A stretch of 64,000 bases of DNA from Kuafuiihalomonas sp050331295 (GTDB taxonomy: Bacteria > Myxococcota > Kuafuiibacteriia > Kuafuiibacteriales > Kuafuiibacteriaceae). The translations under genes and the position numbers were made by a program. Numbering within the stretch: the stretch's first letter is position 1; each line of letters starts with the position of its first letter. Positions 8,415-16,831 of the stretch are shown piece by piece. Below the pieces are notes generated by a model. It did not search any database, was not told the origin of the DNA, and worked only from the letters and a program-made list of their open reading frames with translations. The stretch lies in assembly GCA_050331295.1 (NCBI GenBank), contig JBHJGZ010000012.1:59237-123236 (forward strand). Direction: 5' to 3'.

Positions 8415-9443
8415 ATGTCCTGGCTGGCTCCAGAGCATACCAGTCTGGCCCTCGCACCCATGGAGGGCATTTCGGACGCCATCGTCCGTGACCTCCTGTC
8501 CGAGCTCGGGGGCATGGACCTTTGCGTCACCGAGTTCATTCGAGTCGCCCATCGTCCCGTGCCCGCCAAGGTCTTCCTCCATGCCTGCCCCGAGCTCCGT
8601 CACGGGGGTCGGACGCCGAAGGGTACGCCGGTGATGGTGCAGCTTCTCGGAGGCGATCCGGCGATCCTGGCCGCGTCGGCCCAAACCGCGGAGTCACTCG
8701 GCGCGCAGGGCATCGACCTGAACTTCGGGTGCCCCGCCAAACGCGTGAACGGCCATGACGGTGGTGCGACGCTGCTGAAGACCCCAGGCCGGATCGAAGC
8801 CATTGTCCAAGCCGTCGTTCGCGCATGCCAGGTGCCGGTCTCTGCGAAGATCCGCCTCGGCTTCGACCGGGCAGACCGCGTCGTGGACCTGGCAAGAGCC
8901 GCCGAACACGGTGGTGCCGCCTGGCTCACCATTCATGGCCGGACCAAGGTGCAGATGTATCGGGGGCACGCTGACTGGGAAGCCATCGGTGTCGCCGCCC
9001 GGGCGGTGTCGATACCCGTCGTCGCCAACGGCGATGTGATGACGCCTGTGGACCTTCACGCCTGCCGCCAGACCACCGGATGTGAAGCATTCATGTTGGG
9101 ACGAGGTGCGTTTCGCAACCCCAACAGCTTCCGATACATGCGCGGGTGGGACGATCGTCCGTTTACGCCTCGGAATACGCTCAAGCTGCTTCATCGCTTT
9201 GTGCAGCGCGTCCGATCCGACTCGCGCTTCGAGCGGCCCGACCGCGTGGCCCTGAATCGTCTGAAAGGATGGTTACGCGCCCTCGGAGAGCGCGAACCCG
9301 CGTTTCATCGCATCTTTGAATCGGTCAAGAGACTTCACTCCGTCGATGACGCCGTAGTCACCATCACGCTGGAAGAGACGAAACTGGAGTTGGATCACCC
9401 TTCGGCAGATCACCCTGCGCCGCACGGCCATCACCCCGCATGA
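8415..9443 (+). CDS. dus: tRNA-dihydrouridine synthase
   Basis: FMN-dependent TIM-barrel enzyme that reduces uridine to dihydrouridine in tRNA D-loops. It has 342 residues from ATG 8415 (an upstream in-frame start at 8376 would add 13 residues without homology). Motifs in order: LALAPMEGISDAIVRDLL at the N-terminus; VMVQLLGGDP; DLNFGCPAKRVNGHDGGA with catalytic C106; VSAKIRLGFD; WLTIHGRTKVQMY with the flavin-contacting His-Gly-Arg-Thr; VVANGDV and EAFMLGRGAFRNP for phosphate binding. The CPAKRVN(R/G)H type cysteine motif is closest to the DusC branch, but the site modified cannot be assigned. It stands alone, divergent from the ybgF-like gene. Confidence 0.93.
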   Translation: MSWLAPEHTSLALAPMEGISDAIVRDLLSELGGMDLCVTEFIRVAHRPVPAKVFLHACPELRHGGRTPKGTPVMVQLLGGDPAILAASAQTAESLGAQGIDLNFGCPAKRVNGHDGGATLLKTPGRIEAIVQAVVRACQVPVSAKIRLGFDRADRVVDLARAAEHGGAAWLTIHGRTKVQMYRGHADWEAIGVAARAVSIPVVANGDVMTPVDLHACRQTTGCEAFMLGRGAFRNPNSFRYMRGWDDRPFTPRNTLKLLHRFVQRVRSDSRFERPDRVALNRLKGWLRALGEREPAFHRIFESVKRLHSVDDAVVTITLEETKLELDHPSADHPAPHGHHPA

Positions 9444-9501
9444 GATCCAAATTTGGGGCTGATGATCCAGGTTGAGCGGCCGATTGCCGTCTCAGAGACC
9501 C

Positions 9502-9840
9502 ATGAACCACTTTCATCCACCTGCCGTCATCGACCCTCACGCCCTCGGTACACTGGAACGACGCGCCGCGCGCCTCGTTTGTGTGATCGAGGCCGTCGGT
9601 CAAAGGTCTGAAGATCGTCACACCAAGGAAGCTTGCACGCTGATCACGGAGCGCATCCAGGAAATGTTCGAAGAGATGCGAGACATGCATGAGATGGGCG
9701 ACATCGAGGTCCGCGACCGAATGGAATCGATGGCGCTCCGGCTCCGCCTTGCCGAGCGGAAGATCAAGGACTGGCCACTACCCAAGTCGGTACGCCGAAT
9801 CCTCACCGGGCGGAAGTCGCCTTCGGCGCGGGCGGCGTAG
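9502..9840 (+). CDS. Small hypothetical alpha-helical protein
   Basis: Predicted soluble protein of 112 residues with no recognised domain. It is charged and mainly helical, with a Met/Glu-rich stretch (MFEEMRDMHEMGD, about 55-67) and a basic C-terminus (KSVRRILTGRK). No signal peptide. The ATG at 9502 is chosen; a TTG at 9472 would add ten residues. It follows dus by 58 bases on the same strand, and its last 38 bases overlap the 3' end of the convergent MscS-like gene. Codon choice looks like a genuine gene, but function is unknown. Confidence 0.6.
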   Translation: MNHFHPPAVIDPHALGTLERRAARLVCVIEAVGQRSEDRHTKEACTLITERIQEMFEEMRDMHEMGDIEVRDRMESMALRLRLAERKIKDWPLPKSVRRILTGRKSPSARAA

Positions 9841-10777
9841 AGGAATCGAAAGCGCGGCTCCATGCCGCCATGAGATCGGCTCGAAGCAGTGGGACCCCAT
9901 CCTCCGCCACCGCATAACACTCCAGGATGATGTGGCCTTCGTCGTCGGTCCGCACCCGTGGGGATGACACGACCGAGCACCAGGGTGAGCTCAGCGCGAC
10001 CTCGACTGCCCTGCGCAAGATCCGTTGGCCGTCCATCGCTTGCGGTGCGTCCAGGTGGACGCGCACCAACACATTGGAATCGGAACGACGAACCCCGATC
10101 TGCTCGTGGAGTTTTCGGTAAGGAATTCGATAGACCCAGCGGTCCTCGGTCTCGACTTCCGCCCACCGAACCCCCAATCGCTTGAGAACTCCGGCTCGGC
10201 CATCGACATAGACGTTGAGTCCTTCGTCGAGTCCCCCTTCGAGTCCGATCCACACGCCGGCCAAAAGGTCTCCGCTGAGCGACCACGCGAGAGGAAGGGT
10301 GCTGGATACCAAGAGCCCCAGAAGGACCAAACCCCACAAAGGGTCCGAGCGAATCCACACGGAGGAGGCCCATCCGAGAAAGCCCAGCCAAATGCCCACT
10401 TCGATCAATGGGAGCAGCGATCGCAGGCGCCTCGGCATCGGAAGGAGCCGCCGTCCTCCGCCGAGAATCACCGCCAGGATGGCCGCGTAGAGCAGCGTCC
10501 GCAGGAATGCCTGCAGCAACGGCGAACCCGGCGATTCCGCGGGAATATCGACAGTCGGCGCTGGAGGCGTGCCCGGTTCCCCGCTCGGGAAAAAGAACTC
10601 TCGAAACTGCTCACCGGTCCAGGGAAAGATGGACCGTTGTTCGCGACCGACGCTGGATGTCCCAGCCGTCGGGGCGACAGAAGATGTGAATGTGGTGGAG
10701 GTAGAAGCGGTCGCGATCGATGGCGTGGAATCGACCTGGCCCACCATGATCAGTCCACAGACGAACGCGCAGATCAT
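9803..10777 (-). CDS. MscS-family mechanosensitive channel-like protein
   Basis: Inner-membrane protein of 324 residues resembling the small-conductance mechanosensitive channel MscS. Seen: an N-terminal hydrophobic signal or helix (1-13), a Thr/Ser/Pro-rich exported linker (15-85), hydrophobic helices at about 88-108, 122-140 and 147-165, and a Gly/Ala-rich pore-helix-like segment (LSGDLLAGVWIGLEGG, 167-182). After it come the MscS beta domain (GLNVYVDGRAGVLKRLGVR, then IPYRKL, about 186-223) and an alpha/beta C-terminal domain. The ATG overlaps the stop of the giant cotransporter gene by four bases (ATGA), which fixes the start and implies coupled translation. The channel function is inferred from fold similarity; the pairing suggests ion or volume control. 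Confidence 0.82.
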   Translation of the reverse strand: MICAFVCGLIMVGQVDSTPSIATASTSTTFTSSVAPTAGTSSVGREQRSIFPWTGEQFREFFFPSGEPGTPPAPTVDIPAESPGSPLLQAFLRTLLYAAILAVILGGGRRLLPMPRRLRSLLPLIEVGIWLGFLGWASSVWIRSDPLWGLVLLGLLVSSTLPLAWSLSGDLLAGVWIGLEGGLDEGLNVYVDGRAGVLKRLGVRWAEVETEDRWVYRIPYRKLHEQIGVRRSDSNVLVRVHLDAPQAMDGQRILRRAVEVALSSPWCSVVSSPRVRTDDEGHIILECYAVAEDGVPLLRADLMAAWSRAFDSSTPPAPKATSAR

Positions 10778-13700
10778 GGAAGCAGGTGCCTTTTCCGCAG
10801 CGCCCGAAGGACGTGTGCCTGAAGGACCGGGTCGAGGTCCCATGTACCGGTTCGCTCCGACCGCACCAGAGATGCCCGCTGAAGGTCGAGAAGGAGTCCT
10901 TGTGCCTCCTCCCGCGAACATCGAAAGGTGCGAGCCATGCGGGCAACGGTGACACTCCGGTAGAGGCTGACCGCTTGAAGAGCGACGCTCCAACGAAGTG
11001 GTAGACGCTCCAGCACCGACGCATCGACGTCTGGGGCGATCTGAATCCGGATCCTCCGTTCCGTCACCGACGTTACGGACCTCCGCCAAACATCCACCGC
11101 CTCACCGACATTACCCATCGTTCGTGCGTAGAGTCTGTCCATTGGGTTTCCGAGTCTCGAGCTCCACCATCGAGAGCCTCCTTCCAGCTCCAACTCGAAA
11201 TCGGAGGTACGCTGACGCAGGAGCAGCATCGCTTCCAGATCGATTCGACTCAGAGGACCACATCGGACGTATGACAGAAAGATCGATGAGGCGTCGAGCA
11301 GCTGTTCGATCAAGTGGAATGCGAATCGAGACCCCACGACGACAAAGAAATGCCGATCCGAGAGCCGCCGGAATACACGGAACAGGGTTCTGATCGCGGA
11401 CATTCCGTCCGCCGAGCGCTCGAGCCACGCTCCCAATTCGTCCACCAAGACGATGGCTCCGGGGGCCAAGCTTCGGAGGGCCGATTCGGCGGATTGCCCC
11501 TCTCGCGCCCCGACCGCGCGGGCGACGGCCGCGTTCAGGTCTTCGACCGAAGCGCTCCCGCCCGGAGGAGGCATCACCCGGAATATGGATCGTTCCTGCC
11601 GTCTACACCAAACATTGACGAGGGTGGTCTTGCCGCTACGAGGCTCGCCGACTACCCCGATGGGACCAGCCAGGCCTGATTCCCAGCGCGCGCACAGCGC
11701 GCTGAGCTCTTCCAATTCGGTGGTTCGGCCCACCATGAGGTCCGGTGTCTCTAGGGCTGCACGACCAAACATCCGTCGGTACAACAAAGGAAGCCTTGCT
11801 TGCACCTCCGGGTCCGGCGCGAGTGCATCGCGGAGCTGAAGGACTGCATCCACGACCGTGCTGGGCGTCGTGGGGCGGGTTCGAGCACCCCGAATCTGCT
11901 CGGCCCGTCGGGCTATGCCTTCCCCGAAGTCGAAGGCCCTCTCCCGCACCCTTCGGATCGCCTCGACCATCGGCCGACTGGGCGGCCCCACGCTGCCCGC
12001 GGACTGCAAGCCGTACACGACCGAACGAATGTCGCTGAGCGTGGATGTGCCATCGTCGAGAAGATTCGTTTGCTGACGCTGAAGAAACGTCTCCAAGTCT
12101 TCCTGGGCGTTCTGCAGCCTTTGGATTCGGTCTTCCAGCGTGCCCCCGAGAGCGAGAGTCCCTGCTTCTTCGACGTCTTCGGGTCGATCCTGTCTTCCCG
12201 CCGCAGCGGCCTGCTCCAGCTCGAACGCCACCAGCCGGACGGCATCGACCAGCGTATCCTGAGCCACCTTTACCGCTTCGGGAAGCTCTTCCAATCCGCG
12301 CCGGACCGGTGCGGCCAATCGACTATCCAGAAACGATTGAGCGAGCCGCCGCGACGGCACGGTCAACAGTCCCGCATTGATGTCCGCACCGGGCTCGGAA
12401 AGATCCGCCGGAAGCACGACGTACATCGGCAGTCGCTCTGCTCCTCGGGCGAGGTTTGTGAGCAAGAGCTCCACCATCTCTTGAACTTCGGGACGATACG
12501 CCTGGTCGAATGCGGCCCGAAGTTCGTCGGCTGCTGCGATGAAGTCTCGCCGGAAGCCGAGTTCGTCCATATCTTCTCCCGAAGACCTTTCGAGCTCCGC
12601 CGAATCGTTCAAAGCTCCTTCGTAGCGCTCTCGAAGTTCCACCACACGCAACATCACTTGCCGGGCTCGGTCGATGGCGCCGATCGGCCCACCTTGAAGC
12701 TCCCGCCGAAGTCGGTTGGCTACCGAAGCAAGCGTCCTCCGCGCATCTGCCATGCAGGCTTCGACCCGCAGATCCAATCGAAGCGCATCGACGAACGATC
12801 GATGACGCTCAGCCCAACGAGCGGGTTCCGGCGCGCGTGTTTTGGGTGGACTGGTTCGCTTCCGCTGTCTGGGGCTGGTCAACCGGGATGAAACTTCTGC
12901 TGCCGCTTTCTGAAGCTGCTCTTGGAGAAACCTTCGGACTGATTCCTTCTCCGCCGCCGGGATTCCGACGGAACGGACGAAGTCGTCCAGGCTGTCGGCC
13001 TGGGCTCCCACTTGAGCAAGGAGTGCTTCGACCTGAAGCTCTTCTTCCTGACTTTGATCCAACTCGGCCATGAGACGATCGAAGAATCGCTGAACCTGAT
13101 GAACGGTCCGCCGAGCGCGCAAGATAGCCTGCTGGCGCCTCAATCCAGCTGAATACACGATTCCGTCCGTCTCCTGCTGGATGAATCGGAGGAGTTCTTC
13201 CTCAGCCGGTCGTCGGACATCTATGGCACGCATCGGCGGGGGTCGACCAAGCCAACGCATCCCGAGGCGGATTCTAAACTTCTTGAGCCGCCTCCGTACC
13301 CCGTCTTTCGGCTCTGCATTCCAGTCCGCTGGCTCGGTTGGAATCTCGATGACTTCGGGGAGCTTGGCCGAAGCATCTTGGATATCCTCTGTCATGCGTT
13401 GCAGGGCCTCTTTCAAACGCCGATCCCAAGCGGAGGGCGACCGAGCGGACGCATCGCTCGAACGGCTCCCGAAAGCAGAATCCAATTTCGCTTCGACCGA
13501 CTGGTTGAATCGAGATCTCGCCCACTCCATCAACCCTCGCGCGGCCGACCGTCGTCCGCCGCGACGTTCGAGCCGCCGTTCGAGCTGTCGAATGTCATGA
13601 GCCGCCTGGAACACCGACTGAAGCAGTTCTGCCTCTTCTGAAGCGGCCGGCTGGTCGAAGCTTCGAGCGAAACGCTCTACGCATTCGGAAAGTTGGTCTT

Positions 13701-16023
13701 CGAGGGTCCGCAGCGGAACCAACAATTCCGGTACCGGCGTCGGCACCGACAGCTTCTCATCCACGGCTCCTATGTCGATGGTCGCCGGATCGAAGACCTT
13801 CGCCTTCTGCGCGAAGAAAGTGGATGGTCGAACCAGGAGGGTTGTACCAAGCGGGCGAATGAGCTTGTCGTTCGTCGGTACGAAGCCCTGATCTCCATCA
13901 GCCTCCATGGCGTGTATCAGAACCAGGTCGGCGCGGCTCGATTCGGTCCGGATGCGGTCGGCGGTGGCCGAGCTCCCCGTCACCGGAGGCAAGATGACCC
14001 CCTCGGCCCGGACCCGGGCTTCGAGGATGATGGCATCTAGCGACCGACGGGCTCTTTCGTCGTCCTGACTTACCCGACCATTCACCAGTACCCGAACGCG
14101 AGCCCTCTTCCACAGCGGGCTGGTGGTCAAGAGATGAGCCAGCGTGAGCATCAAGGGACCGGTAGAAGCCTCTCCGTCCCACCACACATCGATGCGTTCG
14201 TATTTGCCGAAGCCTCGCTGAGCGTCGTAACGAAGCATGAGTACGCTCAAGTCGAGCTGCATCAAGGAATCGATCATCTGGGCATAGCGCCGTCGCTGCG
14301 CCGCCTCGCGTGGCCAACCCAAGAGGACCGTGTTGGTTTCCATTCCCGACAGCCCAAAGTTGGCTGCCAGTCGGGGGATGGCGTCGTAGATGTCTTCGCA
14401 GCCCTGGATGCGCGCAAACACTCCGGGGTAGGCTTCTTCGAGCAGGCGGTCGGTCCGCGCCTTCGGCGGCTCACCTTCCATCAAGTGTACGTGCGTGAGC
14501 AGCCCGCGGTCCGCCACCAGTGACCTTCCAAAATCGACCAGCGGATTTCGGGTTCTAGAGCGCCCAACCACCAGCATGTTCGGACGCCAGTTGCGTTGCG
14601 CGCTTCGGCTCGTAGATTGCTGCAAACGCATCAGCCCCATACGGACGACCGCGGACCATACCCCTCCCCACGTGTCGCCGCTGCCGAGTACCAGCTGCCG
14701 TCGCTTAATGACTGCATAGGTGCCGCTCATGAGGCCGATCGCGACGAACATCGAAAGCGCGTCGATTTGAAACATCACGAGAAAGCACGCGAGGGCGCCA
14801 AACAAGCTCACCCAGACCGGAACCTTGAACTGCGGTCGAAAATCCGGACTCGCCCAACGCTCCAGGCCGCACGTCAAGCAGAGGAATCCGTAGCAAGTGA
14901 GGAAGAACATCGTGATGATGGCGCCGACTACATCAAGTTCCGCCAACAGAATGCCCGCTTCGGCGATCAGCAACGTCACCAGCATGGCGACTCGCGGCTC
15001 ATCGCGGCCGCGCCCCAAGGCCTCCGGCACGATGCCATCAAAAGCTAAAGCCTGAAGTGTTCTCGGTGCTCCGAGTAACGAACCCAAAGCGCTGCTGAGC
15101 GTCGCCGCAAAGACACCAGCGGTCACCAGTCGCGCATCCACCGACATCTCTCGGAGGACGTTGTAGTTGGTCCTCAGGACTTCGGGCGGTGCTCGCCACG
15201 CCAGAACCACAGCCAGGGCCAGATATGTCACCAATCCCGCGGCGATGGCCAACATGGTCCCGATCGGGATTGAGCGACGCGGATCCTTCAGATCCCCCGA
15301 CATTCCCACACCAGCCGTAAAGCCAGTGACTGCCGGGAAGAAGACGGCGAAGATGGTCGCCGCGCTCGGTGGAGGTCCCGCACTGGGAAGCTGAGTTGCT
15401 GGGTCTAGCTGTACTGAAGGCCCGAACGCGATGCTTGCGAGGGAAATCGCGATGGCCGCCATGACGAAGAGCTGACTCTTCAGCGCGATTGAGGTGCTCC
15501 ATAGCGTCAATACCGCGAGGAGTAAGCACGCGGACGAACCGAACAGCCGGATGTTGTCGGCTTGACTCGCAAAGGGCGTGAATCCAGTGGCCGCGATGAA
15601 GGCTTCTGCGAAACCTATGAGATAGAGGCTCACGCCCAGGGCGAGCGCCAGGTAAAGTGCAAGCCCGATGGTGCCGCCGACAGAGAGGCCCAGAGATCGT
15701 GAGATGATGTAGTAGTTGCCGCCGGTACGGACGGTGTGATTGGTGGCGATGGAAGCGACACTCAGGCCGGTGGGGATCGAGATGACATGCCCCAGCAGGA
15801 TGATCAGGATCGCCCCCGTCAACCCAGCCTGACCTACGACCCAGCCCAAACGCTGGTACATGATGACGCCCAGGATGGTAAGAAAGGACGGCGTGAACAC
15901 CCCGAGAAAAGTGCCGAAACGCTTGGGCGCTTCGACCGCCACGTTTTCGACGGCAACGTCCCGCATGGGTTCAGCGCCAGCGATTTTCGCCTTCGTCCGC
16001 AATACCTGGGTTGCGAAGGACAT
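10774..16023 (-). CDS. SLC12-type cation-chloride cotransporter fused to STAND/AAA-like ATPase
   Basis: A 1749-residue fusion. Residues 35-445 are an amino acid/polyamine/cation superfamily permease of the SLC12 type (GVIMYQRLGWVVG, RTGGNYYIISRSLG, TAGVGMSGDLKDPRRSIP, LSSALGSLLGAPRTLQAL). Residues 478-735 match the cytosolic SLC12 C-terminal domain (RPNMLVVGRSR; DVWWDGEASTGPLMLTLAHLL; LVLIHAMEA; LGTTLLVRPS). About 770-1400 is a long charged helical linker. The end is a P-loop ATPase: VGRTTELEEL entry (1432-1441), Walker A GEPRSGKT (1459-1466), Walker B AIVLVDELG (1523-1531; D1528, E1529), FFVVVGSR sensor strand, and a winged-helix-like tail (about 1675-1749). Cotransporter plus ATPase in one chain is unusual. 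An ATG at 15966, just after the upstream stop, is a good alternative start. Confidence 0.88.
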   Translation of the reverse strand: MSFATQVLRTKAKIAGAEPMRDVAVENVAVEAPKRFGTFLGVFTPSFLTILGVIMYQRLGWVVGQAGLTGAILIILLGHVISIPTGLSVASIATNHTVRTGGNYYIISRSLGLSVGGTIGLALYLALALGVSLYLIGFAEAFIAATGFTPFASQADNIRLFGSSACLLLAVLTLWSTSIALKSQLFVMAAIAISLASIAFGPSVQLDPATQLPSAGPPPSAATIFAVFFPAVTGFTAGVGMSGDLKDPRRSIPIGTMLAIAAGLVTYLALAVVLAWRAPPEVLRTNYNVLREMSVDARLVTAGVFAATLSSALGSLLGAPRTLQALAFDGIVPEALGRGRDEPRVAMLVTLLIAEAGILLAELDVVGAIITMFFLTCYGFLCLTCGLERWASPDFRPQFKVPVWVSLFGALACFLVMFQIDALSMFVAIGLMSGTYAVIKRRQLVLGSGDTWGGVWSAVVRMGLMRLQQSTSRSAQRNWRPNMLVVGRSRTRNPLVDFGRSLVADRGLLTHVHLMEGEPPKARTDRLLEEAYPGVFARIQGCEDIYDAIPRLAANFGLSGMETNTVLLGWPREAAQRRRYAQMIDSLMQLDLSVLMLRYDAQRGFGKYERIDVWWDGEASTGPLMLTLAHLLTTSPLWKRARVRVLVNGRVSQDDERARRSLDAIILEARVRAEGVILPPVTGSSATADRIRTESSRADLVLIHAMEADGDQGFVPTNDKLIRPLGTTLLVRPSTFFAQKAKVFDPATIDIGAVDEKLSVPTPVPELLVPLRTLEDQLSECVERFARSFDQPAASEEAELLQSVFQAAHDIRQLERRLERRGGRRSAARGLMEWARSRFNQSVEAKLDSAFGSRSSDASARSPSAWDRRLKEALQRMTEDIQDASAKLPEVIEIPTEPADWNAEPKDGVRRRLKKFRIRLGMRWLGRPPPMRAIDVRRPAEEELLRFIQQETDGIVYSAGLRRQQAILRARRTVHQVQRFFDRLMAELDQSQEEELQVEALLAQVGAQADSLDDFVRSVGIPAAEKESVRRFLQEQLQKAAAEVSSRLTSPRQRKRTSPPKTRAPEPARWAERHRSFVDALRLDLRVEACMADARRTLASVANRLRRELQGGPIGAIDRARQVMLRVVELRERYEGALNDSAELERSSGEDMDELGFRRDFIAAADELRAAFDQAYRPEVQEMVELLLTNLARGAERLPMYVVLPADLSEPGADINAGLLTVPSRRLAQSFLDSRLAAPVRRGLEELPEAVKVAQDTLVDAVRLVAFELEQAAAAGRQDRPEDVEEAGTLALGGTLEDRIQRLQNAQEDLETFLQRQQTNLLDDGTSTLSDIRSVVYGLQSAGSVGPPSRPMVEAIRRVRERAFDFGEGIARRAEQIRGARTRPTTPSTVVDAVLQLRDALAPDPEVQARLPLLYRRMFGRAALETPDLMVGRTTELEELSALCARWESGLAGPIGVVGEPRSGKTTLVNVWCRRQERSIFRVMPPPGGSASVEDLNAAVARAVGAREGQSAESALRSLAPGAIVLVDELGAWLERSADGMSAIRTLFRVFRRLSDRHFFVVVGSRFAFHLIEQLLDASSIFLSYVRCGPLSRIDLEAMLLLRQRTSDFELELEGGSRWWSSRLGNPMDRLYARTMGNVGEAVDVWRRSVTSVTERRIRIQIAPDVDASVLERLPLRWSVALQAVSLYRSVTVARMARTFRCSREEAQGLLLDLQRASLVRSERTGTWDLDPVLQAHVLRALRKRHLLP

Positions 16024-16822
16024 CTGACGGAAGGTCGCAGCCCTTTAAGCTCACCGTGGACCCCGGTTCAACCGTCATCGGCTGACCGAGAGGAACGTCT
16101 TCGAAACGAACCTTGACGAGATTGACGGCAGCGTGACCCGCACCGATGGAGATTGCCTGTCCTCCCGAAGGCTGCGTTGCATGCGTTTTTCCCAGAGCGA
16201 CTCCATCCAGACGAAGCATCGCTCGTCCGCGAACGCTGATGCCTCCCCCAAAGTCCGCCTCACTGTCACGGATGTCGCTGTCCTTCAGTACGAGACTGAC
16301 CGACCCCTCCAGGGCGATGGCTCCTCCGCGGGCCGCCCGACATCCATTGATGCGAACCAATGAGGCCTCGACCTCACCCCCACCCACGTAAAGAAAGCCG
16401 CCTTCCTCTCGCGCGCGACAAGCAGAACCCCGCACGTTATAAAGGCGTACTCGCCCCCGTCGAACCAGCACGCCACCGCCGCGTTCGGCTGCACCGGATT
16501 CGATGGCCACCGATTCCACAAAGATGAGGCCAGGCTCCTCACAGTCGATATCGATGACGGACCCGCTGTCATCAGCTGCGATTCGGGTCAGCTCCCCGGC
16601 ACCTTTGATGGTCATTGGATGTCGAATCGTGATGCCACCGACGTAGCGTCCCGGTGCAAGCTCGATCACCGCGCCGATCGGCGCCGAAGCGACGACCGCC
16701 TGCAAGGAACGGCCGCTAGGGTCCGGAAAACGAATGGATGGTGCAGCCGAGCGAAGCTCCACGGCATGGAAACGTGACACGAACCCGAGTTCACCGCCAT
16801 CCCTCGCGCCGGCTAGACTCAA
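15971..16822 (-). CDS. Right-handed beta-helix repeat protein
   Basis: Protein of 283 residues with a pectate-lyase/parallel beta-helix pattern. After about 40 residues comes SLQAVVASAPIGAVIELAPGRYVGGITI, the usual entry of such helices, then short repeats of about 20-25 residues rich in Gly and hydrophobics (GGGVLVRRGRVRLYNV, GGGEVEASLVRINGC, RGGAIALEGSVSLVLKDSDI, GGGISVRGRAMLRLDGV). No catalytic residues of pectate lyases are evident, and no signal peptide is clear with the TTG start at 16822; a GTG at 16780 is an alternative. It sits between the PEGA gene (10-base gap) and the cotransporter fusion, so it is probably a structural or binding partner. Function is not known. Confidence 0.75.
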   Translation of the reverse strand: MSLAGARDGGELGFVSRFHAVELRSAAPSIRFPDPSGRSLQAVVASAPIGAVIELAPGRYVGGITIRHPMTIKGAGELTRIAADDSGSVIDIDCEEPGLIFVESVAIESGAAERGGGVLVRRGRVRLYNVRGSACRAREEGGFLYVGGGEVEASLVRINGCRAARGGAIALEGSVSLVLKDSDIRDSEADFGGGISVRGRAMLRLDGVALGKTHATQPSGGQAISIGAGHAAVNLVKVRFEDVPLGQPMTVEPGSTVSLKGCDLPSDVLRNPGIADEGENRWR

Positions 16823-16831
16823 GGCGCGACA

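Noticed and set aside
9618..10391. Minus-strand frame of 257 codons inside the MscS-like gene
   Set aside because: Different frame of the same strand; composition is Arg/Gly-rich noise, and the MscS-like frame has helices and the beta-domain motif.
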